Shown one piece after another: positions 16,166 through 27,300 of a stretch of 64,000 nt of DNA. A program made the translations under genes and the position numbers. Source of the stretch: a virus. The number at the start of each line of letters is the position of its first letter. Within the stretch, counting starts at the first letter, position 1. Where the stretch lies: the IMG/VR virus record IMGVR_UViG_3300044959_000303, positions 1 to 64,000 of that record. One strand, given 5' to 3'. Under the pieces are notes generated by a model that was not told where the DNA came from, did not search any database, and was given only the letters and a program-made list of their open reading frames with translations.

Positions 16166-17563
16166 CTAGTCGAAATATCTGAAAAATATTGTAAAACTTG
16201 GTGAAGCCAAATTGACGAAACCACTGCCATCTTTGTCTGCTGCTCTCAAAGTTCCATAAACCGCAAAACCGATTACGGAATTGTTTGCCCACGTTGTAAA
16301 GAAATCACGTGATGGACTGCTTCCTTCATCATAGTCTGTCTGATGAGCAAGAAGTATTTCATCACCTACCGAATAACTGCCATATCCCATTTTACACAAA
16401 GCATATGCATGATAAATTTTGGGAACATTTGGTAATCCATGTGCATAGGTTATGCTGCTGTTGTTTGGAATGTTGAACTCGGGACTTTGATATTTGGTCA
16501 ATGTGTTTCCTATTGCTATATCTTTCCACGCGAGACCATCGAAATATTCCAATTTTCCCGTATCTGTATTGAATCTTATCATTCCTTGTTCGGCTGGTGG
16601 TCTTTGTGCTGTTGTTCCTTTTGGAAGTTTGAAAAATCCATTACTGCTTACTTCGACATCGGATTTGATTACTGTTTTGTTGCTTTCCAGAATCATTCTG
16701 CTGGTATTTGCTATCCGAAATTCCAAGTTGTTTCCAAAAGTGTTCATAACCGCTGAACTTGTAAACGTAATATTTTTCACATTGTCGGAAAATGTCAAAC
16801 CGGATTCGATTCCTTGATGAAAATTGGGAGATAATCCCAAAGTTTCTGTAGTGTTGTCTTTTTTTACATAATTTACCGAATTGAGTGTGACCGAGTTTAC
16901 ATCGGAGTCACTGAAAGCAGCTATCAGTTTTCCGTTGACTTCTATTATGGCCAATTCGAAATTCGGAGCAGTATTTTTGTGTATTCCATATCTTGTTTTG
17001 CTTCCGGGATTGTTATTTGTTATTGTCAAAGGATACCAACCTTCTCCGATTATGTTGTTTATTCTTACATAAAGTTCTCTTTCGGTTTCATTGTACCACA
17101 ATGTTCCGGAAGGAGGAATGGGTGTAGGAACAGTTGCAGATCTTATCAGTCCTCCGACCTGTTTCCAACTTGTTCCGACTTTTATATAAAATTTTTCTTC
17201 TTTGGAAGTGTTCACGAAAAAGGATTTTCCATCTGCAAGACCGGCAGGACTCGGCAATGTTGCTCCAACGTCGATCAAAGTCAAAATATCATCCCAACCT
17301 GTTCCATTGTATATCTTTATCGTAACATCGGAACCCGGTGTAGCATCCGTGCGAGCCCAGATTTGTCCTTTTACGGGATTTGGTGGAGGATTCAAGCCTG
17401 CAAAATTTTCGAGAATATGATAAAAATTTTCGAGAATAATTTCACCATAATTTTCCTGTTTTTTGCCGACAAGTTTTATATCCAGACTTGTAGAATCTAC
17501 CGTTTTGTCCAATACGGTAATTGCCGAATTGATTCCCTGAAAACTGTTTACTGTATATGGCAT
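16166..17563 (-). CDS. Tail fibre, paralogue 1 of 3
   Basis: A 465-residue protein. The N-terminal module (ILENFYHILENFAG followed by NPVKGQIWARTD) is the presumed baseplate-attachment part seen in T4-like cyanophage fibres. Then come KLPKGTTAQRPPAEQG, MIRFNTDTGKLEYFDGLAW, and a C-terminal head with GDEILLAHQTDYDEG, PSRDFFTTWAN and a final FTIFFRYFD. The C-terminal ~100 residues are clearly related to those of the fibre at 19232-20614 but not to the one at 17688-19196. A late-promoter octamer and the terminator of the preceding gene lie just upstream, so it is a separate unit. Role: receptor recognition. Confidence 0.85.
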   Translation of the reverse strand: MPYTVNSFQGINSAITVLDKTVDSTSLDIKLVGKKQENYGEIILENFYHILENFAGLNPPPNPVKGQIWARTDATPGSDVTIKIYNGTGWDDILTLIDVGATLPSPAGLADGKSFFVNTSKEEKFYIKVGTSWKQVGGLIRSATVPTPIPPSGTLWYNETERELYVRINNIIGEGWYPLTITNNNPGSKTRYGIHKNTAPNFELAIIEVNGKLIAAFSDSDVNSVTLNSVNYVKKDNTTETLGLSPNFHQGIESGLTFSDNVKNITFTSSAVMNTFGNNLEFRIANTSRMILESNKTVIKSDVEVSSNGFFKLPKGTTAQRPPAEQGMIRFNTDTGKLEYFDGLAWKDIAIGNTLTKYQSPEFNIPNNSSITYAHGLPNVPKIYHAYALCKMGYGSYSVGDEILLAHQTDYDEGSSPSRDFFTTWANNSVIGFAVYGTLRAADKDGSGFVNLASPSFTIFFRYFD

Positions 17564-17617
17564 TTTATCATCCTTTTTGTTTTTTCATATTGAAAAATTC
17601 ATGAACTGTTTTTTACA

Positions 17618-17625
17618 TATTTATT
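17618..17625 (-). promoter_or_regulatory. Late-promoter-like octamer AATAAATA
   Basis: Minus strand AATAAATA, 55 bases before the ATG at 17563 and immediately after the terminator of the upstream gene. Confidence 0.5.
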
Positions 17626-17633
17626 TCAAAAGA

Positions 17634-17679
17634 AAAAAGAAAACAAAAATCGATTTTCATTGATTTTCGTTTTCTTTTT
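17634..17679 (-). terminator. Terminator after fibre paralogue 2
   Basis: AAAAAGAAAAC (17634-17644) pairs with GTTTTCTTTTT (17669-17679), with inner AAAATC/GATTTT pairing. On the minus strand it is followed by a T-rich run, just downstream of the stop of the 17688-19196 gene. Confidence 0.6.
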
Positions 17680-17687
17680 GATTGAAA

Positions 17688-19196
17688 TCATGTTAAGAAT
17701 TGTATTATTACTTTGTAAGATGTCAGGTTCTCCGAAATCATGTTTGTATTTGTCATGTTGCTTGGAAGATATATTTTGGAATTTACGGTTATCGGAATCG
17801 CAGAGAATGTCGTTGTACCATTATCTACATATGTGTATTTTTCTTCGATTGAACTGTATTTCAATCTATACACATTTGATTGAATTATGGTATTTATGTT
17901 TATGATGATACTTTTCAATATGTAAGTTGTTCTATCCAAACCCGGATTGTAAGTGGCAACAAAAGAAGTGTATGTTCTGTAACTGTATGGTCCGGTAAAA
18001 TCAAATCTTGCACCAGTGGTTTTGTTTTCGAGAAATGTTTTGTAATAAGAATTGTTGATAATATTTGCAGAAGCTATTATTCCATTCGATGGAACACTTG
18101 TTATGTCGATCTCCATTTCATTGATTCGACCCGGTATTCCATTCGAACCGATACCAACAATCTTCCATGAGGATTGTGATTGTAGATAGAACTCCAATTC
18201 ATTCGATCCTGAATTGAATCTCAACATACCGTTCGATGGAGAAGTCGGTCTCTGAGCACTTGTTCCAACAGGAAGTTTGATATGAGAAACATTATTGAAA
18301 CTTACTTCTTTGAAAAATTCCGACTCGTGATTGACCACAAGTTTGGAATCGACAATTGTTATATTGTTGTTTTTATCGATAGTCAATTGATCTTTGTTGT
18401 TGATTCGAAAAACGATATTTCCTGTCGAAAAATTTTCGAATTTCAAATTGCTGTTCGTATTGAATGTCATTTGATTTGCAAGAGAGGAAAAATTCAAACC
18501 GGCTCTGAGTCCGGACGGAAATATTGTAGACAGATTTATGGAATCGAAAATTCCCAGATTTGCTGCTGATATATTCGAATATGAGAAAGCAGCAATAATA
18601 TTACCGCCAAGTTTTACAATATATATATCTTCACCGCTAATGGTCGTATGATTATCGGAATTTATTATCGTACCACCGCTTCCTCCGGTATCGTTCAGCA
18701 ATATTGGAGTTCCGTTTATGAACATGCTGAGTTGATTTGTAACAGTATTATACCATATATCTCCATCTTGAGGTGAAGATGGTGGAGTATTCGATTTTCT
18801 TATTCTGATCAGAACAATCCATGAAGTTCCATCGTGAATGTAAAATGCTTTTTCTTCTGCTGTAATCAGAAAAATCAAATCACCTTCTTTTCTGTCGGAT
18901 ACCGAAGGCAATGAACTGGATATTTCTACTTTTTCCGAAATCGAATTCCAAGAAGTTCCATCATAGATTTTCAGATTTTTATCTGTAGTATCATACCATA
19001 TTTGTCCGATAACCGGATTGTCCGGTGATGTACTTCCGGCAAAATTTTCCAGTAACCAATAGAAATTTTCATTGAACAACTTTCCCCAATTCAGAAAATT
19101 GTTTCCCGGAAATCTGAGACTTGTCGAAGAATCGAATCTTCTGTTTTCTACCGTAATGTTCGGGTTGATACCATTCTTGCTTCTTATTGTCGACAT
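17688..19196 (-). CDS. Tail fibre, paralogue 2 of 3
   Basis: A 502-residue protein. The N-terminal module ENFYWLLENFAGSTSPDNP, VIGQIWYDTTDKNLKIYDG and the middle module KLPVGTSAQRPTSPSNG, MLRFNSGSNELEFY match the two neighbouring fibres. The C-terminal ~150 residues (IDITSVPSNGIIASANII onward) are unrelated to theirs, pointing to exchange of the receptor-binding tip. It follows the fibre at 19232-20614 with 35 bases between them. Confidence 0.85.
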   Translation of the reverse strand: MSTIRSKNGINPNITVENRRFDSSTSLRFPGNNFLNWGKLFNENFYWLLENFAGSTSPDNPVIGQIWYDTTDKNLKIYDGTSWNSISEKVEISSSLPSVSDRKEGDLIFLITAEEKAFYIHDGTSWIVLIRIRKSNTPPSSPQDGDIWYNTVTNQLSMFINGTPILLNDTGGSGGTIINSDNHTTISGEDIYIVKLGGNIIAAFSYSNISAANLGIFDSINLSTIFPSGLRAGLNFSSLANQMTFNTNSNLKFENFSTGNIVFRINNKDQLTIDKNNNITIVDSKLVVNHESEFFKEVSFNNVSHIKLPVGTSAQRPTSPSNGMLRFNSGSNELEFYLQSQSSWKIVGIGSNGIPGRINEMEIDITSVPSNGIIASANIINNSYYKTFLENKTTGARFDFTGPYSYRTYTSFVATYNPGLDRTTYILKSIIININTIIQSNVYRLKYSSIEEKYTYVDNGTTTFSAIPITVNSKIYLPSNMTNTNMISENLTSYKVIIQFLT

Positions 19197-19231
19197 TTTG
19201 TATTCTCTTGCCTTTTTGTTTTATCTATTTT

Positions 19232-20614
19232 TTACTTTATCCATTTGAAAATCAAATTGAAATTCGGACTCGACAAAATAAAAAACCCGGTTCCGCTTTT
19301 CAATGGTGCTCTTACAGGACCTCTTGCGCTGAAACCAAGAATGTTTCCTTGCGACCATGTCGCAAAAAAATCCCTGTTTGGTCCGGAGCTTTCATCGAAA
19401 TCTGTCTGATGAGCGAGAAGTATTTCATCTCCCACAAAATAACCACCAGCTGGTATTTTGCATATTGCAAAAGCAAAAAACAGTTTCGGCGAAGAAGAAA
19501 GCCCGGGAATGGTATAAGTGACATTGGAGTTGACCGGAATGCTGAATTCTGGAGAAACATCGACATTGATGCTGTCTGTAATTGTTCTCAGTTCTACCCA
19601 AAACGTTCCGTCGAAAAATTCCACTCTTCCAGTGTCAGTGTTGAATCTCATCATTCCAATGTTCGGGGGTGTAGGTCTTTGTGCATTGTTACCAACAGGA
19701 ATTCTGATATACGAAGTTGTATTGATATCCAGACTGTTGTTCAAAACAGTTTTTCCACTTACAGTAAATTTGGAAAAAACATTCATCGAATCTGTCGATT
19801 TGTCGATTTCGAAAATTTTCGAATTGTTCGAAACAAAACTGATTTTTCCCGTATTTCTGTTTTCTATTTTTACTTCTGTTGCGCTGTCGAAATTCAAGTT
19901 TTTGCTTTTGTTACTAAGATTCAAACCCGGCTCGATACCATTTGGAAATACACTATTGAGTGCAACACCATCGAATATGTCAAGATTGGAAGACGTTACC
20001 GTATCATTCGAAAAAATTGCCAAAATATTTGGTCCTATTTTTATTACGTAAACATCTTTACCATCCAGCGTCGTGTGATTTTCTACGGTTGGTCCAGTGC
20101 CGCCAATAATTGTACTGATTGTCTGAAAACTTCCATTGGAGTACATTTTCAATTCATTTGTAGTAGAATCGAACCAGATTGTTCCTCCTGTCGGTGATGG
20201 CGGAGGTACATTGTTTTCTACATAACGAAAAGTGGATTTCCAGTTGCTTCCATCATGCAAGTACAAAGCCTGCTCTGTCAGACTGCTTACATATACCAGA
20301 TCGCCGACATTTCCAGAAGCAGGAACAGAATCTTCTATTTTTATCGAAGAGGTTGGTTTCCATTCGGTTCCGGTAAAGAATTTCATTCTTTTTTCGTTTG
20401 TATCATACCAGAATTGACCAATGACCGGAGCGGAAGGCGATGCACTTCCGGCAAAATTTTCCAATAACCAGAACAAGTTGTTATTGACGACAATACCCCA
20501 GTTTCTGTAAAGATTGCCCGGCAGATTCAAACTGGTCGATGTCGTATCGATATTTCTATCCGATATTGTTATTTTTGGATTTACATTATTTTTGCTGCTT
20601 ACTTCTATTGCCAT
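19232..20614 (-). CDS. Tail fibre, paralogue 3 of 3
   Basis: A 460-residue protein with NLFWLLENFAGSASPSAP, VIGQFWYDTNEKRMKFFTG, the middle RIPVGNNAQRPTPPNIG, MMRFNTDTGRVEFFDG, and the C-terminal GDEILLAHQTDFDES, GPNRDFFATW. It is closest to paralogue 1 in the tip and to paralogue 2 in the N-terminal part. It lies 17 bases downstream of the small virion protein gene at 20634-21323, probably cotranscribed from the baseplate block. Confidence 0.85.
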   Translation of the reverse strand: MAIEVSSKNNVNPKITISDRNIDTTSTSLNLPGNLYRNWGIVVNNNLFWLLENFAGSASPSAPVIGQFWYDTNEKRMKFFTGTEWKPTSSIKIEDSVPASGNVGDLVYVSSLTEQALYLHDGSNWKSTFRYVENNVPPPSPTGGTIWFDSTTNELKMYSNGSFQTISTIIGGTGPTVENHTTLDGKDVYVIKIGPNILAIFSNDTVTSSNLDIFDGVALNSVFPNGIEPGLNLSNKSKNLNFDSATEVKIENRNTGKISFVSNNSKIFEIDKSTDSMNVFSKFTVSGKTVLNNSLDINTTSYIRIPVGNNAQRPTPPNIGMMRFNTDTGRVEFFDGTFWVELRTITDSINVDVSPEFSIPVNSNVTYTIPGLSSSPKLFFAFAICKIPAGGYFVGDEILLAHQTDFDESSGPNRDFFATWSQGNILGFSARGPVRAPLKSGTGFFILSSPNFNLIFKWIK

Positions 20615-20633
20615 ACATAAAAACCTTTTGTTT

Positions 20634-21323
20634 TTACTGAACGTTTATTCTTATGATATATTCTATTTTCAATTTTATGTTCAGACTTTTGGCAACCGGT
20701 GCAAAATTCACATATGTGAGTAGTTCTCCTATTCCTCCTTCCGAAGAAAAAGCTTTCAAACCGATTTCATCGAACACGAAATCTCCTTCCAGATTTGTAA
20801 TATTGTCGAAAGCAGGTTGTCCTGCAGGTTCATTGAAATCCAAGGTTGCAGTTATGATTATGTCAGTATAGGTTTCACCCAGCAAATGATTGATTTCTAT
20901 GAAATTTTCCGAAGGATTTGAATTGAATGGACTGTTTTGATTTATTATTTTGAAATACGTCGGATTGTAAAGATTCGCATCGTTTCCCGTAATGTTTGGT
21001 GGAAGATATGTTATTGTTCCGTCGCCGGTTATGGTTGTTCCTCCGTTTCCGAAATGCATTTCATGAATATGCCCTCTTATATCACCAGACAAGGCTCTGG
21101 CTATGGCCAATGTCATGTTTTCATAGTGAATTGCATTTTTTTTGTGAAGAACAACTTCTCCGTTCGAATTGGTTATTTTCAATTCACCAGTGACATCGAA
21201 TCGGTTTTTTTCATTGAAAATGCGATTTTTATTGTAAGAAACATTTCTTACGATTTTTTCTCGTTCTTCTACCGTTTTGATTTTCAGGTTATCCTGAATT
21301 TCTATTTTCGAAATATCTTTCAT
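20634..21323 (-). CDS. Putative tail/baseplate structural protein
   Basis: A 229-residue protein. After a charged helical start (MKDISKIEIQDNLKIKTVEE) comes a beta-rich body with FDVTGELKITNSNGEVVLHKKNAIHYENM, ALSGDIRGHIHEMHFGNGGTTI and FDEIGLKAF. The FGNGGTTI and DEIGL patterns occur in conserved structural proteins of T4-like phages next to fibre genes. It follows the giant virion protein by 34 bases in the same direction. Likely links fibres to the baseplate; the role is inferred from position. Confidence 0.6.
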   Translation of the reverse strand: MKDISKIEIQDNLKIKTVEEREKIVRNVSYNKNRIFNEKNRFDVTGELKITNSNGEVVLHKKNAIHYENMTLAIARALSGDIRGHIHEMHFGNGGTTITGDGTITYLPPNITGNDANLYNPTYFKIINQNSPFNSNPSENFIEINHLLGETYTDIIITATLDFNEPAGQPAFDNITNLEGDFVFDEIGLKAFSSEGGIGELLTYVNFAPVAKSLNIKLKIEYIIRINVQ

Positions 21324-21357
21324 TTCATTTTCAACCCTGTTTTATATATTTACCGAA

Positions 21358-24300
21358 TTAACTGTTGTAGTTCAGATTATCTTCAATCGGTTTTGTCAAT
21401 TGTAGAATTACAAGATCTTCTTTATCATGAGAATTGTCTTCGTTTTTCCAATTTTTTCTCGTAATGTCGATTACGATATTTGGCAAGAAAATGGCAGAAA
21501 CTTCACTTCCGCTGACCATTATATTTCTTGCTGCCGGAGGAACGAAACCAAATTCTATGTTGTTTCCGTTTACAAGATATGTGTAGTTTTCACTGGCGAG
21601 TGCACTTGTTGTGAAAACTCTTTTCAAAGGAATTTCTCCAACCGGAACTATATTGTAAGAATAATTCGGAATCAATATTGTTGTTGCACTTCCGAACAGA
21701 ATCAAACTGACATTTATATTTACCGAAGATGTGACAAGAGCAGACAAACCGGAAATTGTAAACAAACTGGCAGCACTGTTCGATGTTACGAAAATGCTGG
21801 TTTTTTCTTCGTTTATTCCGCGAGGTGTATGAGACACTCCACGATTTACATCATTCAATTTCCATATTTTGTGACCGCTTGTTTCCATGTGAACTTCTGC
21901 GTTTCGAAATTCTATTTTTTCCGTGCCGATCCAGAGAAAAGAACTGTCTCCTTCCTGTACATTTCCATTGAAAATGATATTCGAATTTCTGAAAGCAGGA
22001 TGTACATGAATGTTTTCTCTCAACAATATCGAAGTTTCTCTTGCGGAAATTGCTTCTTCCAAGGTAAAAATTGTTCTGTTTCTTATTTCCAACGTTTTCT
22101 CTTTTTCCTTGTCACTTTTTACTTTCAATAGTGATGCAGCATCACCTCTTTCAATTCCAGATATGTAGAATACACAGGTTTTTTCGATGTTTTTCTTGTA
22201 AATGATGTTTTGTGTGGATATGACTTCATCCCATTCCGAACTGTCCCAAGAAAATACATCCCACCCATCTTTACTGATGATTTTATTGTAATCTATATGA
22301 GGAGTCTTGATAATTCCATTTTCCGAAACGAATATTCCTCCAATATTTTGAACATTGAAATCGAGTGTATCGAAGTTTCTGGAACCACCATGAAATCTGT
22401 TGACTTTCAAATTCATGATTTCACTGTTGTCCCACCAGAAATATGTCAAAGTCGAACCATGAACATTCATGATTTTCATTTCTCCGCTTACATCGATTAT
22501 ATCATAATCATAGTCTCCGCTTATCAACGTCACTATTTCGATAGTATTTCCGGCAGATATCGATGCCATTGCAGAAATTGTAAACTCTACAACGTTTGCA
22601 GAGTATCCGAGACTCGATACGAACAATGATGAAACAGTATAATCATCATTCAATGTCAGAATCGAACCATTATTGTAAACTCTTATTCCATCAATGCCCG
22701 GGGAAATATCGACCGAACTCGAATATTCTTTTTTGTCAGGCGAAAAAGTGAATCTTTCGACATAAGGAGGACATAACATTTTTCCAGAAGAAAATACCAA
22801 TATCGAATTTACATATGGTCTTCGAGTAAATGCACTGAGAGGAATCGAAACATATACCGGCAAAGAACTCGAATTTATACTCAATTTTTCTCTTCTTGTT
22901 TTTGTAATATCGCTTCCATCGAATATATACAAACTCAGAATGTTTTTGGCACTCGATGTAGCACTCGAATTGAATGTCAGTGTATTTCCAATTATATCGA
23001 TTTGTGCTTCGTAACCATCGACTGTTGCATACAAATTACTTGAAACCGTAATGTTCGAAAAGATAATATCATCCAAATCGATTGTGAAATTTTCCTGATT
23101 GATGTAAAGATGTTTTTCTTTCAATAATGTAGAACCACCACCAGCTTCGAAAATTCTCAAATCGAACTGATATTCGTAATCCGGAAGATTTGCTGGAAGA
23201 AAAGTTACTTTCAGATTTTCGTAATCGAAAATGTAATGAATTCCTTCTTCCAGAAGATTTCCATTTCCAAATATTATCAACGATTCCCGATTGTGAGGAA
23301 CAGCATTCAGTTTTACAGGCAAGCCAGAAAGTTCCGATCTCGAAAAACTGAAACGAAGGCTTGTTATCGGAGGATAACCTTGTTTACCCTTGCCGTAAGC
23401 ACGAATCAATGCAGTGTCGAAAAATGTGACAGGTAAAAGTTCTTCCGGATGATCTTTCGAAATATGTGGTTGAGAGAGAAGACCACCTTCGTATATCGGG
23501 TTGAAAGGTGAACTTACGGTTTGCCATATAATTCCAGAAGTCGTTGTGGAAATTCCAGAAATTTTTACATCATACAACAAATCTATGGAATCTGCACTTA
23601 TTGCAATATCTTCATGTATGTTTGTTACGTTGCTCAATGGATATACATTGAAGCCATAATATTTGTTCCATAATTCGATGAAATTGTCTTGAGTGGAATA
23701 ACTGCTGATATAGGATTCGAGCCACGTGTTTCCTCTTGCATCCATGTAATCTTGAAATACTATTCCATCCGGAGTCATTACAGGTGCAAGATTTTCGACA
23801 AAGAAACTTTCATTCGGTAATGGATTATATATGTGAATCAGAATATTGTCTTGAGTGGCTTGAAAATATTCTGGGCTCAATTCCAATCCACCACCTTCTA
23901 CAATGATTCCCTTGAATGTACAACCAGAAATCAGATCTTCGACGTTTTTCACTGGTGGTGGTATTTCGAGTTTTCTACCGAATATGTTCGATGAAACAAC
24001 CTGATAATAAAGATCGATTCTTTCGGCAGCATTGATCCATCTTTCAATTACGATTCTTGTTCCATTTTCATATATTCGATCCAGAACGACGATGATTTCG
24101 TTCGTGGATATTATTATGTTTATTCTGTTTTTGTCCAATGTTCCATGAGTACCATTTGGTCTGAATATTGAAATTTTTCGAATGTTCGATTTCGACCACA
24201 ATTTTTCTTTACCAAAATCGAATGGATTGTAATTTTCAATAAACGGTTCTGTTGTAACTTCTGTAGTGTTGAAAAGACGAAATGTCGTACTCGAACCGTC

Positions 24301-27300
24301 TGTTTCGAACATGATTTTTTCGGGATGAAAATCTTCGTCACAAGATACTCTGTCGAAACGCAAGGTTGTTTCGAATTTTCGAAGCAGATTCAAATTTGCA
24401 GAAGTTGGAAAAGCAACATTCTGATCGAAATCGTCTATAATCAAATCGAGATTGTCGGTTGGAGGAATCAATGTTTTGGTTATTTGTCTGAATTTACTGT
24501 GATATGGTTTGATTTCTTCCAGATATTCTATGAGAGATTTCACTATATCTGGTCTTACTGTTGTTTCTCTCGTTGCATTTTCGATAATGTTTCCCAATAT
24601 CAGTGTACTCGATTTCACTATCCAAGAAGAATTGTTGTTCGATTCGGTAAGAGCATATCTCAACTGATTGAAAAATATTTCGTTTATGAAAAGTTGTCCG
24701 AGAAGATTTTCATTTCGAAAAACATTCAACAGATGTCGAAGTTCCAATCTTCCATCTCTGAAATCTATTTTTTTCTTCAACAAATCGATATTCGAATTCA
24801 AATCTTCATTTTCGAAAATTCCAAATATGAATCTGTTTTTGTAAAAAGCATCCTTCAATTGTATCGTAGAGTTCTGCTTGGCCAAAGTAATCCAAGAAGT
24901 TCCATTCCATTTTTGCCATTCCCACAAACCGAATCCATTGTCATTCAGAAGAATGACTTCGTTTTCTTCTATGAATCCATTCAACAAGGAGTTGTTTCTC
25001 TCTGAAATCGAATTGAATATTTTTACAGGTATTTTGTTTTTGTCAACTTCTTCCGAATAGAAATCCGATATCTGTATGAAATCATCTGTTCTGTATTTCT
25101 GAATATTCACAAGTTTCCATGAAATTGGATTGATCGAAATCAATTTCCATACGGACCACATGTTCGACAATGCGGGTTCGCTTCGAACAAGAACCGTTTG
25201 TCCGACATTTATCAGATTCGATGTAATCAAAGCATCTCTTTGAGTAAAATTATCGACAACAAAATTGGTATTTTGTGGCTCTTTTTCACTGATGTAGATT
25301 TTCGAAAAATCGATTTCTTCGAGAAAACGAATTTTTTCCAGTTTCCAATTCATGAAATATATCAGATTTCTTACAGCTTCTTCCCGATTTACAAACATGC
25401 TTCTTCTTGGTCTTACCGAAATACCCGTAGAATCATTCAAAGGAAGTTTTGGATCTGGAACTGGTCGATTTAGATAATCGAACCCTGTAAGGCTATCGAT
25501 CATTTTGTTCCACAGAACATTCGAAGGAAGCCAAGAAGATGTATTTTCACGAACAATATACCATTCTTTGTGTGAAATATCTTCTCTTCCCTCATCGTTC
25601 CAAGGAAGAGACAAAAATGTTTCGTTTTTGAGCGAATCATCCAGAGAAATCAACAAGGAATTGTTTCGAAGAGGAGAATACCAATTATGATTTCGGTAAG
25701 AATTTTTCAACAGAGAAGCAAGTTCTTTCGTAGACAATGTTTTCCCGAATGAAACATTCTCGGAATCTGTTACCCAGAAATAATATTTTGTAATTTCGAT
25801 ATTCTTCGTACTATCTTTTTCTTTTGTTATCACGTAAGGTGAATTTTCACCATATAATGGTACACCATCACCATTGTAAGAAGATGGTGGATTGCTCGAT
25901 TCTATCCATTCGGCAATTTCCACCTTCGATTTCGGAGCGAGTTTACCCCAATTTTCTCTGGAATATTCGTCCGATGTAGTTTTGTAATCGAGATATTTCG
26001 CCTTTCTCGTATTGAACCATATTTTTCCGACCTTGTTTTTACTCCATACTGCCGATGATTCTTCCACGACAAAAACACTTTCGTCCCCATTTGTATAAAT
26101 TGCGGGATCGTAACCAATCATGAAATCGACGTTTGTTTTTATTTCTGGAAGAATTTTGTCAGACAACGGATCGTAAACAGGAATCTTTGCAAGAATTGAT
26201 TTTGTATTTCTGTCACGAACTGTCAAACTGTCGAATTTGGACGAATCTACGAATTTGTTTTGAATTCTATGTACAGAATAGATAAATTTTCTTCCGGGAA
26301 GATTCAATGAATTGAAAGACGTTACTTTCATGATTCCATAATATTTCGGCAAGAAGAATTTTTCATTTTCATTTCGAAAATCATCGATAAACAGTAATTT
26401 GTCACTGTAACTTTGATTTTTCGAAATGTAATAGTTTGTCGAAAATTCATTTTCAGCTTCGTAAATATCTTTGAATCTGACTTCTACAAAATTCAATATT
26501 TCGAAACCGTTGATCGTCGACAGAGCACTTGCATCGATAAAATCTCTGAATTCCGGATTTGCTGTCACAATTACATCTTTCAGTCCCTCCATTCTTTTTA
26601 TTTCATATATTCCTTCGAATTCGACGGTGTTTTCTGCTTTTATTACAATAATATCTCCTTCTTTCAATGTTCTGTTTGCCGATGTTCCCAAATTCGTGAC
26701 AAAAGAAATTTTCATTTCATTATCGCCAGAAGAATTGGCAATAAAGGTAAACGACGATACCGCGTTGGTTATTTTCATGCATTCGAAAACAGACCAATCT
26801 TTGTATTTCGAATTTTTCACATCGAATACTTCGTAAATCCACACCCTGTCGCCCAGTTCGAATTCAGAAGGAATTGCTGAAACAAACAATTCTCTTTTAT
26901 CGAAAAACTGATGTTTCACTTCGTTCTTCTGCAAATGACCAGCAAACGAAACAACGAAGTCCGTGTTTCCATGATGTACATTCCACAACCAATGATTTTT
27001 GTTGTAATTTCTATCGAAATCCGAAGGTTTTTCCAGAATTTCATCATCGGCAAACACGATGTTTTCACCAAATGTTCCTATTCGATAGGTAATTGTATTG
27101 TCACTTGGTGAATCGACAAAAATATTGTCAATGACTTCTTTCCAACTGTACAGAACAGAAAAATTACCATTGTTTTTCTTGTACAGAATTCCGGAAGATA
27201 TATCGTAGAAGTAATTTTCCGACAAACTCGAAGGAAATACAGTACCACCGGAAACAATACTTTCAGTTTCTACCAATTTGAATTCGATGATTTGCGGATT

